A DNA stretch of 64,000 bases from Zantedeschia hybrid cultivar (taxonomy: Eukaryota; Streptophyta; Magnoliopsida; Alismatales; Araceae): the NCBI GenBank assembly GCA_030544215.1, contig JARZZO010000001.1, forward strand, positions 69,218,456 through 69,282,455. The letters run 5' to 3'. The translations under genes were made by a program, and so were the position numbers. The notes under the pieces were generated by a model that saw nothing but the letters and a program-made list of their open reading frames with translations, made no database searches and was not told the origin of the DNA. Below, piece by piece: positions 1-11,029 of the stretch. The number at the start of each line of letters is the position of its first letter. The stretch's first letter is position 1.

Positions 1-687
1 AATCAAAAAACATGATCAAATAAGCATCTTAACACAAATTCAAATCTTAAAGCACTAATGCAATTTTTTATAGATGATGCAAAATTAAAATATGAATATC
101 TTCCTAATTTTGCAACCAAAGACAAGTTCTTTACAAACAAGAAAGAGAAAATGAATGAAGACAAAAAAGACAGAAATTATCGTGGAGTAAGGGTGGAGAT
201 GAGAAAGGAGTTAAAAGTGGGATAAAAAGCAAAAGGGGAGAGAGAAAGAGGAGTTAAGGGGAGAGAGAGAGAGATAGAGAACTACATGTGGAAGAAGCGT
301 GGTAAGAGATAATTAAAGTAGTTACTTGAAGAGAGAAAGATAGAGATATTACATGTGGAGGAAGGAGCTACGTTTTCATAAACCATGTCCACAATTTAAG
401 GGAGGGTCAAATTAATCCCTTAAAATTTTAGCAGAATAGAAGAGTTTTTTAAATGATAACCAATGATCCCTAATTTTGTGGAGGGGCCATCAGTCCACCC
501 TTGATTGTGAGTCTTGGTATCATCAAAATCAATTCATGAGGTGGTGGAGTATGAACCTAAACTTCCGCATGAGCACTACTGCAAGTATGTAGATCTTTGT
601 TTTGCTATGTGGCGATGTATTCGGCTTATTCTGTTTTGTGTGGAGGGTATTAGTGTAATTGTTAGTTAGTGCTATCCTAATCTTTAG
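1..687. other. AT-rich flank, no gene seen
   Basis: This stretch is AT-rich with short GA-rich tracts at about 239-280 and 325-350. No coding frame, RNA gene or element end is recognisable. It abuts the 5-bp target-site duplication of the solo LTR that follows. Confidence 0.5.
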
Positions 688-929
688 GATATTGTAACGC
701 CCCTGTCGACTTGATTTAGTTGTGCTGGCCTATTGCGAATCGATGAGACGTGTCAAAGTGAGAACAACCTAAATAGTCACTTAGTTCTGGAGCGAGCACA
801 TACATACATCCATAGCACATGACCAACCATCATAAGCACAAAGAATATCTACTTAATTAATTGTAAATAACAATACTTGTTCAGAATCTCTAATCATATC
901 TAAAAAAATATTACATCTTAGTTTTAACT

Positions 930-2320
930 AATTTATTACATCAATTCTAAATATGAAAATAAACACCTAAGTCTAAGTAGTAGCTTGATCTTCTAGCTCT
1001 AAGTCTCCTAATCTTGTCTAAACTCGAACCTCAACTTCTCTCTGAAAAATATTAGCTAGCAAGGGTGAGTTCAAACCGACTTAGCAAGCTCATAGTCCAA
1101 TAGACCACATGTTTTTGATATAATATAATATCAAAGAAACTTTGCATAATATCTATCTTAGAGACAATTATATCTTATATACAAACTTCATCTTAAGTGT
1201 TCTTCTTAAACATAACAACATGGTGAAATTAATATACATAATCTAAACATAACTACCCATGAGTTAAAACAAATTATAAACATACATACAATCATGATAA
1301 ATAGAACTATCATATATGAACTACATTATAAACTTAAACATAGACTATATCATGATCATGCAACATGCAACAAGTTTAACCATAAAACTTACATTAGGCA
1401 TCTTATTTCTTAATATCTTTAACTTAATATGATCACACATATCATCATCTTATCACTTTTCTTAACATAGGACAAACAACCATAACATGACATAGAGGCA
1501 TCATCTTTTTCTTTTTTTACTTAGTGGTGAGGTAAAGCCCACTAAGCATTCGGCTGCACAATCAAGGGACGCTGTCAGATCCCACCTACGGTCAATGTAT
1601 TCCACGAGTAAATGCACCTCCAGATTTTACTTATTACATCAATTCTAAATATGAAAATAAACATCTAAGTCTAAATAGTAGCTTGATCTTCTAGTTCTAA
1701 GTCTCATAGTCCTGTCCAAACTCAAACTTCAACTTCTCCCTGAAAAAAGTTAACTAGCAAGGGTGAGCTCAAACTGACTTAGCAAGCTCATAATCCAATA
1801 GACCACAGGTTTTAGATATAATATAATATCAAAGAAACTTTGATAATATCTATCTATCATGGAGACAATTATATCTTATATACAAGCTTCATCCTAAGTA
1901 TTCTTCTTAAACATAACAATATGGTGAAATTTACGTACATGATCTAAACATAACTACCCATGAGTTAAAACAAATCATAAACATACATACAATCATGATA
2001 AATAGAACTATCATATATGAACTACATTATAAACTTAAACATAGACTATATCATGATCATGCAACATGTAACAAGCTTAACCATAAAACTTACATTAGGC
2101 ATCTTACTTCTTAATGTGATCACACATATCATCATCTTATCACTTTTATTAGCATAGGAAAAATAACCATAATATGACATAGAGACATCATCTTTTTCTT
2201 TTTTACTTAGTTGTGAGGCAAAGCCCACTAAGCATTCGGCTACCCCAGTCGGGGGACGCACTCAAATCCCACCTAGGGTTAGTGTATTCCATGATTAGAT
2301 GCACCTCCAAGATTTTACTT
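930..2320. repeat. Tandem duplication of about 700 bp inside the solo LTR
   Basis: The block from about 930 to 1628 is repeated at about 1629 to 2320. Shared landmarks include CATCAATTCTAAATATGAAA, GTAGCTTGATCTTCTAG, CTTAGCAAGCTCATA and AACTATCATATATGAACTAC, at a spacing close to 699 bp. The copies differ by scattered substitutions and small indels, so the duplication is not recent. Confidence 0.85.
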
Positions 2321-2650
2321 GTTACCTCAAGTTGACACATAACCTCATGATCATTAACTAGATAGATATGGAAATCTAGAGATGCCCCGAGTAAGTTTAT
2401 AGGAGGGCCCCACTATATAGCACTTTATTAGATAAAAGATTCAAGAGGTGGCTCCCGTAGCGTGACACTTTATCCAACGTGGCGCCTAGGTCCCATACTA
2501 TATGTTGGTGCATCTATATCATAGCATCTTAATTAACATATGCATGCAACATGAATATGTATGATGCAGAACATGACAATACATAAAGTAGGGTTGTAAA
2601 CATGCAAATATTCATGAATATAGATTGTTTATAGGTTCACTCCTCATATC

Positions 2651-2710
2651 TGAAACACGTCACTATGACGTCTTTCATAAAAGGCGTCACCCGAGCAGGA
2701 CATCTTTCAA
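2651..2710. repeat. Two split-palindrome modules in the solo LTR
   Basis: At 2651, TGAAACACGTC and GACGTCTTTCA flank a 5-nt core; the arms are complementary at 10 of 11 positions. At 2678, TAAAAGGCGTC and GACATCTTTCA flank a 10-nt core. These belong to the module family found in four other places in this window. Confidence 0.7.
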
Positions 2711-3448
2711 AGTATTGTGTCAGGTTTATTTTCTAGTTAAAAATATAATTAATTTGAAAACACATAATTAAATATTTATTGACAAGATCATAAACAAGAA
2801 ATATAACAAATTATTCAATAGTTTCTTTCCATGGTCTTTCATAGATTTTTACATAAATCTTGACATCATACTAAGAATGGAGTTATTAACAAGTTAAGAT
2901 CTCAAATAAAAGACATAATTAATTACATGAACATAAGCATAATCGATTATCAGAGTGCCAGACTTGATTCACACCCATGCAGGCTGACACGATTCATGAA
3001 TTAAATCATCCTTCATTAACGTGATTCAACTTTGAAGAACAATCATGCTTTCACATTATCTCTTAGAATTAATTAGAAGACAAGCATCCAACAGGTTCTC
3101 AAGCATCCCAGATCATCATCTACGCATCTAATCACTATATACATATAGTAATAGAAAATTAGAGTTGAAAATATGTTTCTTTACATAAAAATACTATGAT
3201 TTGAAGATTAATCATTACTTGTCTCTCAACCAAATTAACTAGAACTTGAAGGACTCCGCCTAGCACTGCAAGAACCTCCTCCAAGCATGCTATAATCACC
3301 ATGAAGATCCCCTCGCATTGTCCTCCACGCACACACGAAGAACGCCTAGAACTGCTCTCGTTCTCTCTCTCAACCACTCTCAATCTCCCTCTCTAACTCT
3401 CTCTATGGCTTGGTGCAGCTCTAGAAGGCTCAAGGGATGCAGAGGCAC

Positions 3449-3457
3449 TATTTATAA
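3449..3457 (+). promoter_or_regulatory. TATA-like box of the solo LTR
   Basis: TATTTATAA lies about 290 bp before the LTR 3' end, after a long CT-rich stretch (about 3355-3410). This is where a retrotransposon promoter would sit. Whether it is active cannot be told from sequence. Confidence 0.4.
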
Positions 3458-3750
3458 GCTTCTAGGGTCGAGTTCTAAGTGGACTAAACCCTCCATATAT
3501 GGAAACACCTGAGTTCTATGCGGACTAAGCTTACTATGCTAAATCACATCTACCTGACATGACGCCTATCAAAATCTTAGTAAGAAATTGATTAAGATAC
3601 TAATAGTCTAAATCATGTCACCTAAGTTAGATGTGTTTCAACACTCTAGACCATAACTCAAGTTAACCAGCCTAGAACACACTAATGGACTGAACTAAGA
3701 CTACTAATGGACTCTAATGGGCTTCCTGAAGTGCCAGTCATTACAGATAT

Positions 3751-4586
3751 TTAAAGAGTGGTTCTTCTCATTGTAAGTGGGGTGATATTCCTCTATTTTT
3801 ATAGTGTAATCTTGCTACAGCCGTGGATGTCGAAAGGCACTAAGATCCTACGTTCTTATGTCATTCATTCCTTCCTCCTCATCTTTCTCTTCTTCTTCTA
3901 TTCCATCAATCGATGTGGGCCACTTCGGTCCCTAACATGAGGCTCAAAGCATTCATATCCTGTCCTCTCCATGAGATCTCTAGCCCTCTATAACAGTCCC
4001 TTTTTCTGTATCTCCTCTCTCCAATCCCCTATGCCACCCTCCTTCCACTCTTTTAAGAACTAATTCAAGCCTTAGTGCCCTCCACTTGTCCTCCTTCTTT
4101 CTATCATAATCTTTTAAAACTTAGCCATCCCTCGTTAACTTGACTTGGATTCTTTCCCAATGGTTCATGGGTATTCTAACATGTATTGATCCATATGTAA
4201 GGGTTTTAATTTTTTATGTCTATGAAGTAAAGTGAACTGTAGTTAGACTTAACAAAAAAAGTATAAACTTAAATCCAACCAAATCCAAATTTATATCTAA
4301 CCTTTATATAAATTTGGCATGTCCACAAAATATCCAACCAACTTGAGAAGATTCTAACTTGAAAAATAACAAAGTTTCGTATAGCTATATCATTGTTAAC
4401 GATTAACTTGCACGTTTATCATTGCAAGAATCGTACTTCTTTGTACACCCATTGTCTAGAAATAGATGCATGTCTAACTCTGGTGTCTTACATTACTACA
4501 ATTCAGTAGTACTTTCAATAACCCTTAATAGTATCTTGAAATTCCAACAAAAAAAACTTGCAACATCACATAATAGTGAAAGAAGG
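3751..4586. other. Non-coding stretch, nothing recognised
   Basis: The sequence is AT-rich with a CT-rich patch at about 3865-4030. No gene, RNA or element boundary could be supported. Confidence 0.4.
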
Positions 4587-4587
4587 G

Positions 4588-4804
4588 TTTTTTGCATATA
4601 AACCATTCTTAAAAGTGAATTGGCAAAAAAACTATTCCCAGAAACATATTAGCACACATATCACTACTTTTAGCGATATAGAAGTTGACTGCGATGACAT
4701 TTTTGCAATATTTTCGTTAAAAGTAATGATATGTGTGCTATTACATTTCTAGGAATGGTTTTTGCCAATTCACTATAAAGGTGGTTTATATGCAAAAAAA
4801 AAAA
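4588..4804. mobile_element. Foldback MITE with arms of about 90 nt
   Basis: The left arm begins TTTTTTGCATATAAACC and the right arm ends GGTTTATATGCAAAAAA. Inner blocks also pair: GTGAATTGGCAAAAA with TTTTTGCCAATTCAC, and AGCACACATATCA with TGATATGTGTGCT. The loop of about 35 nt contains GTTGACTGCGATGAC. This is the form of a foldback MITE, and its transcript would form a long hairpin. The superfamily is not clear because target-site duplications are hidden in A and T runs. Confidence 0.8.
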
Positions 4805-5399
4805 TCATAAAAGAATGACAGGGGGTTAACTTAGGTTTTCTAATTTTTTTAACCAAAATGAGAGTATTTGGTCCATAATCAATTATTCATCTAGTCAAAT
4901 GGAGTACTCTATGTATATGTGAACGATGGTCAATGACATCCAACTCGAATGTGAAATTTACACATGAAATTTTACAAGAAAGTTATACTTTTGTTTCTTT
5001 TAGAATGATAGGAACTTGTAAATGATGGCATTATATTTTCCAAAAATGAGGAAAAACAAAATATGCGATGCATCATAATGCTATTGTATAAGATAATTTC
5101 CTAAGAGAAATCTCACATTTTGTTTGGGGCTAAAGTTAGCTCAATACCTACTAAAGCTCCAAGTTAAACGTCTCTTAGACTCTCACCCTAAATTAGACTC
5201 AGGTTTAAGATGTGTCTCTCAAGCTTTAGATTATTTTAATTTTATCAAATGTCACCTTAGTTTATAATGAGTCCGGATACACTCGATTTTTAACTAGTGA
5301 GGCCATATTCAAATTAGCTTCTTTGACTTAATTTTTAAGGGATGTCAGTCATAAAATAATGTCTTTGTATACGTTATGTTCCTAATCTGGTTCAGTCAT

Positions 5400-7480
5400 T
5401 TGAACTCATTTTGGATTCAAGTTACATAACTATGGAATCAAACATCATACAAATCAGATATGAATGATGAGTGATAAATAACCAAAGCAATAAATATACT
5501 ATTTACGATCACATAAATTTAAATATTCTATTATATTGTCATAACTAGGATCCTCAAATTTCATCAATTATGCAGCATAAATAAAATCTCTCAAACTCAT
5601 TAAATAAATATAAAAGTACATATCTCACTCAAAATGCTCTATTACATCATTTTAAGAAAACAGTAAATTGAAATCTAAATAACTTCCGTAGCGTTCAATT
5701 TAACACTCCTCAATAGCCAACTCCTCTTCAGACATTGAAAATGTTTAATAGACTTTATGAGTATAACCACTCAGTGAGTAATCAAATCTATCAAATGCCA
5801 AACAATATAATAATTAAAATCAATTGATAACTAACTAATGATGATTCACACTTATACGTATATCTCAAATAAGAATATAATACAATAGCATGATGACATA
5901 TAAGTATATCAAATTAGATGTGTTTTTTAATAACGTGATGAAATCGAATAGTATGTAATTTACTTAGCATGATAGACAAATCGAATTCACATATGACTTA
6001 TCAAATCTATTAGTTATGTCATAAACATATCATATATTTTCTACCACATATCACATAACGAATTGCATGTCATAGTAGTCAAATAGATTTGATCAAATTA
6101 TGACAAATGAGCAAATATAAATTTTAAACATAGAACAAATTTAAAAGAATTAGCTAAATAATATGCATATGAAATTTCAAAGAATAAATTAAATTCAAAT
6201 GAGAGATAATAAAACATGAAATTTAGATTATTGTCCCAATTAAATCATATCAACGTATCGTATCAAATTGTTGATCGGCATGCACCTAAATCACAATATA
6301 ATGAGTCTTACATGTATATCAAAGCATCTAGGTAATGATGTAGATGTCATAGTTATTACGCAGAACTAGAGAGCCTAAGTCTTACTCAACTTCAAACCGT
6401 CAAGACGTTATGTATCGTCGTCTCCTGATTTAGTCGATTGAAAATCGGGATCCCACAGTTGTCCTCATGTTCAAATGTCCTATCTAATATGGAAGGTTAC
6501 ACCAAAATCTGACCCTACATCTCCTTAAGATGGCAATGCCTAAATATGGTCATACAAATATATCACAATGGTGTAATAGTGAGTATAAGATAAGTATAGA
6601 TCTGAAGATTCAATTAGCGAAGTACTACATATAAGCATAAGTAAAAATACATATTTTTACATACAAACTAGTGATTTAAAGAGCCAACATAGTCATATAG
6701 ATAAGTAATCAGATCAAAACTGATGCCAATAGATTATTGGATAGAAAAATAAGCTCAAGGAATTTTCTCAGAGTTTTCAGATCAGTAAACGTATTTTTTA
6801 AGTATTAAACTTATTTTTGGAAGTAAAAATTTCAATAAATAAGTTCTAAAAATAGATTCAAAAAATATTCAGACTTAGCGAACATGACAAATAGGTCAAA
6901 TAAAACATGTGGATAAAATTTCATGCAATTTGGACATCAAAGAAGTGAATTAAAGTATTGTGTTGCATATGAAGAACTTGAGTAAATTTTGGCTAATAGA
7001 ATAATTACAAATAAATTCTTAAAAAATATGAAATCTGGCAGAAACTTAGAGCTCATCAAAACAAAGTTTTTGTGAAAATTTCAGATCATTTGGCTAACAA
7101 ACGAAGGAGTTATAGTCAAAACAAGTCGAATCAAGTTTTCGAATTAACAGTAGACAGACAGAGCAGTCTAAATAACGTCCAGTGTGGTGAACGCCTTTTA
7201 AATGAAGTCCAATATGGTGAAAGCATTTTAGAGTAAAAAATGGGTTAAAGTATGCTTTAAATCATTGGATTTGAAAGACGTCTTGTCAGGCTAACGTCTT
7301 TTGAATGGCGTCCATTGGTTTGGACGCGATTTAGACAAATTTTTCAGCACTGTAATATTTTGAAGAATTCACATGAAATTGAAGAAACAAAGAAGAAACT
7401 AAGATCATAGAATTATAGATTAAAGTTTGAAGAACATCTTTGAACCACTTTTGAAAATTAAAACTTTGCTTTTGTATTAA
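5400..7480 (+). mobile_element. Decayed Ty3/gypsy-type LTR (boundaries unclear)
   Basis: The region has the same layout as the two solo LTRs in this window: a short block reading GAGTATAACCACTCAGTGAG near 5760 (compare the GGTGAG...TTAGCAAGC block at 1063) and then the split-palindrome modules at 7169-7335. I could not find convincing ends or a target-site duplication. No coding sequence is present. Confidence 0.45.
7169..7335. repeat. Cluster of four split-palindrome modules
   Basis: Modules begin at 7169, 7199, 7272 and 7302. Left arms are TAAATAACGTC, TAAATGAAGTC, TGAAAGACGTC and TGAATGGCGTC. Each is followed by a 10-nt core (CAGTGTGGTG, CAATATGGTG, TTGTCAGGCT, CATTGGTTTG) and a right arm of the AACGCCTTTTA type. 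Neighbouring modules share end bases, so they form head-to-tail pairs about 30 bp apart. Confidence 0.75.
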
Positions 7481-7499
7481 TAATTTGTCTTAGTCGGGT

Positions 7500-8010
7500 T
7501 GGATCTATCTAAAGCCTCGCTAGAGATGGAGTCTGTGTGGGTTGAATTGGGCCATGTAAGAATCTGAATTGACACAAATTGAAAATGGCTGAGCTCAACT
7601 TCATTCAAACTCAAATTAATGCACCCTAACTAACCCAAATTCAAAATAACTAATTTAGGTGGCTGAATTGGGTTGGGTTAGCTCACTTTCTAAATGATTT
7701 ATTAGAAGTATCGTATTTTTTGTATAAATTAATGTAAAAGTCATTGAATCACCTTGGGCGAAGTAAAATGTCGCTTAATCCAACCCAATATGATTAATGC
7801 CAAGGCAAATTTAAGCCAACCCAATTTAAATAATTTAGATCATTCTAATTAATACAACTTGAGTTGGACTGGATTGTACTAGGGGTTGACCCACCTAATT
7901 AACACTCCTAGATACACCAAAATTTCATTTACCTCGACTTGATCCCATCCAACAATTAGTTGAACTGAACTAAACTTCAGTCCAGTCGAAACAGTCATCA
8001 AGTCTGGGAC
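7500..8010. repeat. Word-repeat block built on TTGGGTT/AACCCAA
   Basis: The block contains many degenerate copies of TTGGGTT and its complement AACCCAA, for example GAATTGGGTTGGGTTA and CCAACCCAATTTAA, mixed on both strands. It resembles five other blocks in the window, each with a different word. No coding potential is seen. Confidence 0.5.
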
Positions 8011-8042
8011 AACATGGGTTAGAATTTCATTTATTAGAATCA

Positions 8043-8115
8043 ACTGAGTAGCTTAGTTGGCTTCACTTCTTGACCTTCCTTTGGAAGGTCTCATATTCAA
8101 GTCAGTTAGGAGTCT
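8043..8115 (+). mobile_element. tRNA-derived SINE-like head
   Basis: GTAGCTTAGTTGGC resembles a pol III A box. About 40 nt later, GGTCTCATATTCAAGTC resembles a B box. The sequence between does not fold as a full tRNA cloverleaf by eye, so a SINE head is a better reading than a functional tRNA gene. Confidence 0.5.
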
Positions 8116-8442
8116 AAAAACTCCTCCTACTATTACTCATTCATTATATATACACCCCTCCTTAGGCATGTTCCCACCCCTTGGGATCTAATTTTCACTG
8201 TCCAATTGAAAAACGTAACTGCAACCGTCCAATCGAGTGTGTCCTTAATTGAGGGTCAAAATTAAAATATCAAAGGATGGGATCAACCCTAAGGATTGAA
8301 GTGAATAACTTTCTATATTTTGATAAAGCTTTTTGACACGCACTCGATCGGATGGCTACTGATGAGGCAGAATCCGATTCGGCCCATTGAAACAAGCCCA
8401 ACCCCGTTCAGCCCAACAGCAGCAGTACCAGGCCCTCCGGCG

Positions 8443-8605
8443 GCCTTCGGCCCGTCAGCGGCCCAGCAGCCTTCGGCCCATAAACGGCACCGTCGCTCCC
8501 TGCCCAACAGGCTTCAGCCCGTCAGCGGCCCACCAGCCTACGGCCCGGGAGCAGCGCGGCAGCCCATGGCCCAACAGGCTTCGGCCCGTCAGCGGCCCAA
8601 CCCCC
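8443..8605. repeat. Tandem repeat, about 66-bp period, CGGCCCGTCAGCGGCCC
   Basis: CTTC(G/A)GCCCGTCAGCGGCCC recurs at about 8443, 8511 and 8578, with degenerate CTTCGGCCC words between. It lies in the U3 part of the GC-rich LTR, upstream of its TATA box, where repeated units can act as enhancers. Confidence 0.75.
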
Positions 8606-8726
8606 TTCGGCCCGGTAGCCGAATCCGGCCCACTCCGGTGGCGGATCGGGCGCTATGGCGGTTTATCAGTAAACCTTCATTTAGTCCTATATCGGCTGCC
8701 ACCGTTAACCATCCGCTATCCTCTGC

Positions 8727-8734
8727 TATAAATA
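8727..8734 (+). promoter_or_regulatory. TATA box of the GC-rich LTR
   Basis: TATAAATA lies about 400 bp into the LTR, downstream of the GC-rich tandem repeats and upstream of the R/U5-like segment. Confidence 0.55.
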
Positions 8735-9057
8735 TCCCGCTATTTGTGGCCAAGAGGGGTGGTGGGAAAAACGGATGCCTCCCCAAGCTTCCGAAACCCT
8801 TAAAGGACTTCTGTCCGGATAGCATTAAAGCTGCTCTTTCCTTTCTTCTGAATCGAATCTTCTTCAGGAGCTAACTTGACCGTCGGAGGGGGTTCCCCAG
8901 GGCTGATGCCCGGGACTCCTGCTGACTGGTTCTTCTTCTTCTTTCCTTCCTGCAGGGGCTCGGTTCGAATCATCGCCGACCTCCCCGAGTCGGTCTCGGC
9001 CGCCGACCTCGGATTCCTCTCCCTGGTCTCGACGCCGAACGCCGGCTGCCCCAAGCC

Positions 9058-9425
9058 AGGAGACTCGGTCTCGCGCTGAAGGAGCCTTCGGGCTCGCTGT
9101 CCAAGGGTAAGCCCGCCGGCTGCCCCAAGACAGGAGACTCGATCTCGCGCTGAAGGAGCCTTCGGGCTCACTATCGGAGAGCAAGCCGTTCCTCCGTCCG
9201 ATCTCGGACCTTCAGGCTTCGGATCCAACGCCCTTCGACCGTTCGGTCGAGAGAAGCTCCGTTCGCGCCGCGCCTTCGTCCGCCGAAGGAGCTGCGGCTC
9301 ACTATCCAAGCCATGAGACCCGGTCTCGCGCTGAAGGAGCCTTCGGGCTCACTATACAAGAGAAAGCCCGCTCCAAGAGGGCGGCAGGAGACCCGGTCTC
9401 GCGCTGAAGGAGCCTCCGAGCTCGC
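9058..9425. repeat. Four repeats with a GAGACCCGGTCTC palindrome
   Basis: A unit containing GAGAC(C/T)CGGTCTCGCGCTG and GGAGCCTTCGGGCTC occurs near 9060, 9130, 9312 and 9390. Spacing is about 70-80 bp within each pair. The core GAGACCCGGTCTC is nearly self-complementary. The units lie in the 3' part of the GC-rich LTR. Confidence 0.75.
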
Positions 9426-9789
9426 TCTCCAGCAGCAGGCCCGTTCCGAGTCGCCTCCGGCATCGGACCCCCGGCTCCGCCTCTGCGTCCTTCGCCTTCC
9501 GGATCCCCGTCGGGCCCCTCTCAAACACCGATCCGACCTAGCTCCGGATCCCCTTCTTTTCGGATTCTATCTGCGGAATCCGGTCGTGATAGATCCAGTC
9601 TACATCAGCTACAATTGGCTTTGACTATCAGACAGTTAAAATTAAAACTTTAGGGATGAGAACAACCCTAAGGAGTTTAATTTAATATATATATATATAT
9701 ATATGTATATATTTTTTAGAACATAGAGAGAAGAGGATTTTGAGAGGGGAGCATCTAATTTAGATGCACCTCGGGATCATTTGATCTTT

Positions 9790-10400
9790 TCCCATATATA
9801 TGATCATCATTTCATCGAAGTCTTATCTCATCTATTTGGGTTCGACTATACGAATTATGTCCCACCATCTTAATATATCTAATGTCAAACTTGTAGTAAT
9901 ACGTAGTGATGCTAAATTTCTTTTAACAACATATGACCACCGCATTTTAGATCTTCCACGACGTCTTCTACTCTAATTTTATCACATCTCTTAACTAGTG
10001 TTGAGCTTAGAAGGTGATGTATATGCCTAAACCATCGTAATCTATTCTCTCTAAGTTTGATGTCAATAGAAGTTATACGTAAGTCCTTACATAGAAATTT
10101 TTTATTTACTTTTTTTAGTCTTACCACACATCCATCTTAGCATTCTCATCTCAGCAACATACAGTTTTTACACATGGTCCTTTCTCATAGTCCTACACTC
10201 AGAACCATACAACATAGTAGGCCTCACAACTATTCTATAAAACTTACTTTTGAGTTTCAAGGGGACCCATTGATCACAAATGACTCTAGATGCACTACTC
10301 AATTTCAGCCAACCTGTAGGCATCGCACCACACATCAATGGAGTTTCTAGATCTCATGTGACTATAATCTCCTTTTCTTTTATATAGTCATTTGAATTCT
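9790..10400 (-). pseudogene. 3' end of an RTE-clade LINE, antisense, degenerate
   Basis: Read on the minus strand, the sequence encodes fragments typical of the C-terminus of plant RTE-type reverse transcriptases. These are a KFYRIVVRPTMLYGSE stretch near 10245-10195, then EMRMLRWMCG, then RENRLRWFRHIHH at about 10050-10010. The downstream (lower-coordinate) side has the TTATCTCATCTATTTGGGTTC tail seen at RTE 3' ends. Frameshifts are present and only the last part of the ORF remains. RTE elements encode endonuclease and reverse transcriptase; this copy is dead. Confidence 0.75.
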
Positions 10401-10608
10401 TGAATGATCCTTAAACTTGAAAATCATTTTGTTTTTACAATAAGTTAGCTTGCAACATGCAAGGTGTTGCATCAGCTCGGTCCTATTATGCCAACACGTG
10501 TGTTTCTCCATTACATAGGTACGCTAAGAAATAGTCTACCAATTTTCCTTAGAAACCACCAAATGCTAATATAAGTTTCTAAATTTGCTTTAAGATCTAC
10601 ATCTTGAA

Positions 10609-11022
10609 GAGTCCAGTACCTCTCGATGCAATTACTAAGATAACTTGGGTAGTAACCACTGCCCACATGCCGTATGGGGCATAGTGGGCCTAGGCAATAA
10701 GGATTGCCAGTTACTCTCCCCCCTTTTCCCTTCCCTCTACCAAGATGACTAGTTCAGTAGGCCTCAGTTGTCCGATCTTAAGATCAGATAGCCGAGTACT
10801 ACTACTTAAAAAAATTTGCCGACCTCAAGAATCGTCCAAGATCAACATTTGTACCATCTTACCTTTGATCGGATTATTATAAATAAAAAAAAAGAAAAAT
10901 GGCAAAGGGGAAGAGTAATCGATAGTCCCCACTGCCTGGGTTCATTATGCCCCTACGTAGTGTGCGGGCAGTGGTTATTGCTTGAGTTCCCTTAATAACC
11001 ATATCGAGAGGAACGAACTCCA
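10609..11022. mobile_element. Long foldback element, arms about 110 nt
   Basis: The left arm contains GTAACCACTGCCCACATGCC, ATGGGGCATAGTGGGCC and GCCAGTTACTCTCCCCCCTT. The right arm contains the complements AGAGTAATCGATAGTCCCC, GGTTCATTATGCCCC and GTGCGGGCAGTGGTTATTGC, in reverse order. The outer ends ACCTCTCGAT and ATCGAGAGGA also pair. The loop is about 170 nt. No coding sequence is seen. It is a MITE-like foldback or an inverted duplication. Confidence 0.7.
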
Positions 11023-11029
11023 TCTTGAA

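Larger units (their letters stand above)
693..3745 (+). mobile_element. Solo LTR of a Ty3/gypsy-type retrotransposon, 3.05 kb, with TSD GATAT
   Basis: The segment starts TGTAACGCCC and ends CATTACA, giving the TG...CA ends of an LTR. The bases just before it (688-692) and just after it (3746-3750) are both GATAT, a 5-bp target-site duplication. No gag-pol lies between, so it is best read as a solo LTR left by LTR-LTR recombination. A TGTAAC(G/A)C-type start and multi-kilobase LTRs are common in Del/Tekay chromoviruses; that clade assignment is inference. It carries an internal 700-bp tandem duplication, two split-palindrome modules (2651-2710) and a promoter-like TATA at 3449. Confidence 0.8.
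8321..9613 (+). mobile_element. GC-rich LTR of a Tat-like Ty3/gypsy element
   Basis: A GC-rich island of about 1.3 kb sits in AT-rich DNA. It has a TATA box (8727), then GACCGTCGGAGGGGGTTCCCC and a CTTCTTTCC...CTGCAGGGG tract, and ends CAGCTACA followed by ATTGGC. This order matches LTRs of the Tat/Retand group, where the LTR end is followed by an AATTGGC-type primer region. Open frames on both strands reflect the lack of AT-rich stops and are not genes. No target-site duplication was found, so both ends are approximate. Confidence 0.6.
8150..9690. mobile_element. Inverted-repeat element apparently split by the Tat-like LTR
   Basis: A left end (about 8155-8205, with CTCCTTAGG...GTTCCCACCCCTT...TAATTTT) and a right end (about 9635-9685, AAAATTAAAAC...GATGAGAACAACCCTAAGGAG) are approximate reverse complements. 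The same words also occur directly at 8245-8300. This suggests a MITE-like repeat interrupted by the GC-rich LTR between them. It is flanked by TA-rich sequence, including a (TA)n run at about 9685-9704. Confidence 0.4.

Noticed and set aside
3318..3512. Small open frames near the solo-LTR TATA box
   Set aside because: They come from the CT-rich LTR promoter region, with no conserved protein features.
8043..8115. Functional tRNA gene
   Set aside because: A- and B-box-like sequences are present, but acceptor and anticodon stems do not pair convincingly, so a SINE head is more likely.
8320..9624. Several long open frames on both strands in the GC-rich block
   Set aside because: The region is a GC-rich LTR with tandem repeats, and open frames follow from few AT-rich stops. 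The translations are low-complexity and match no family.
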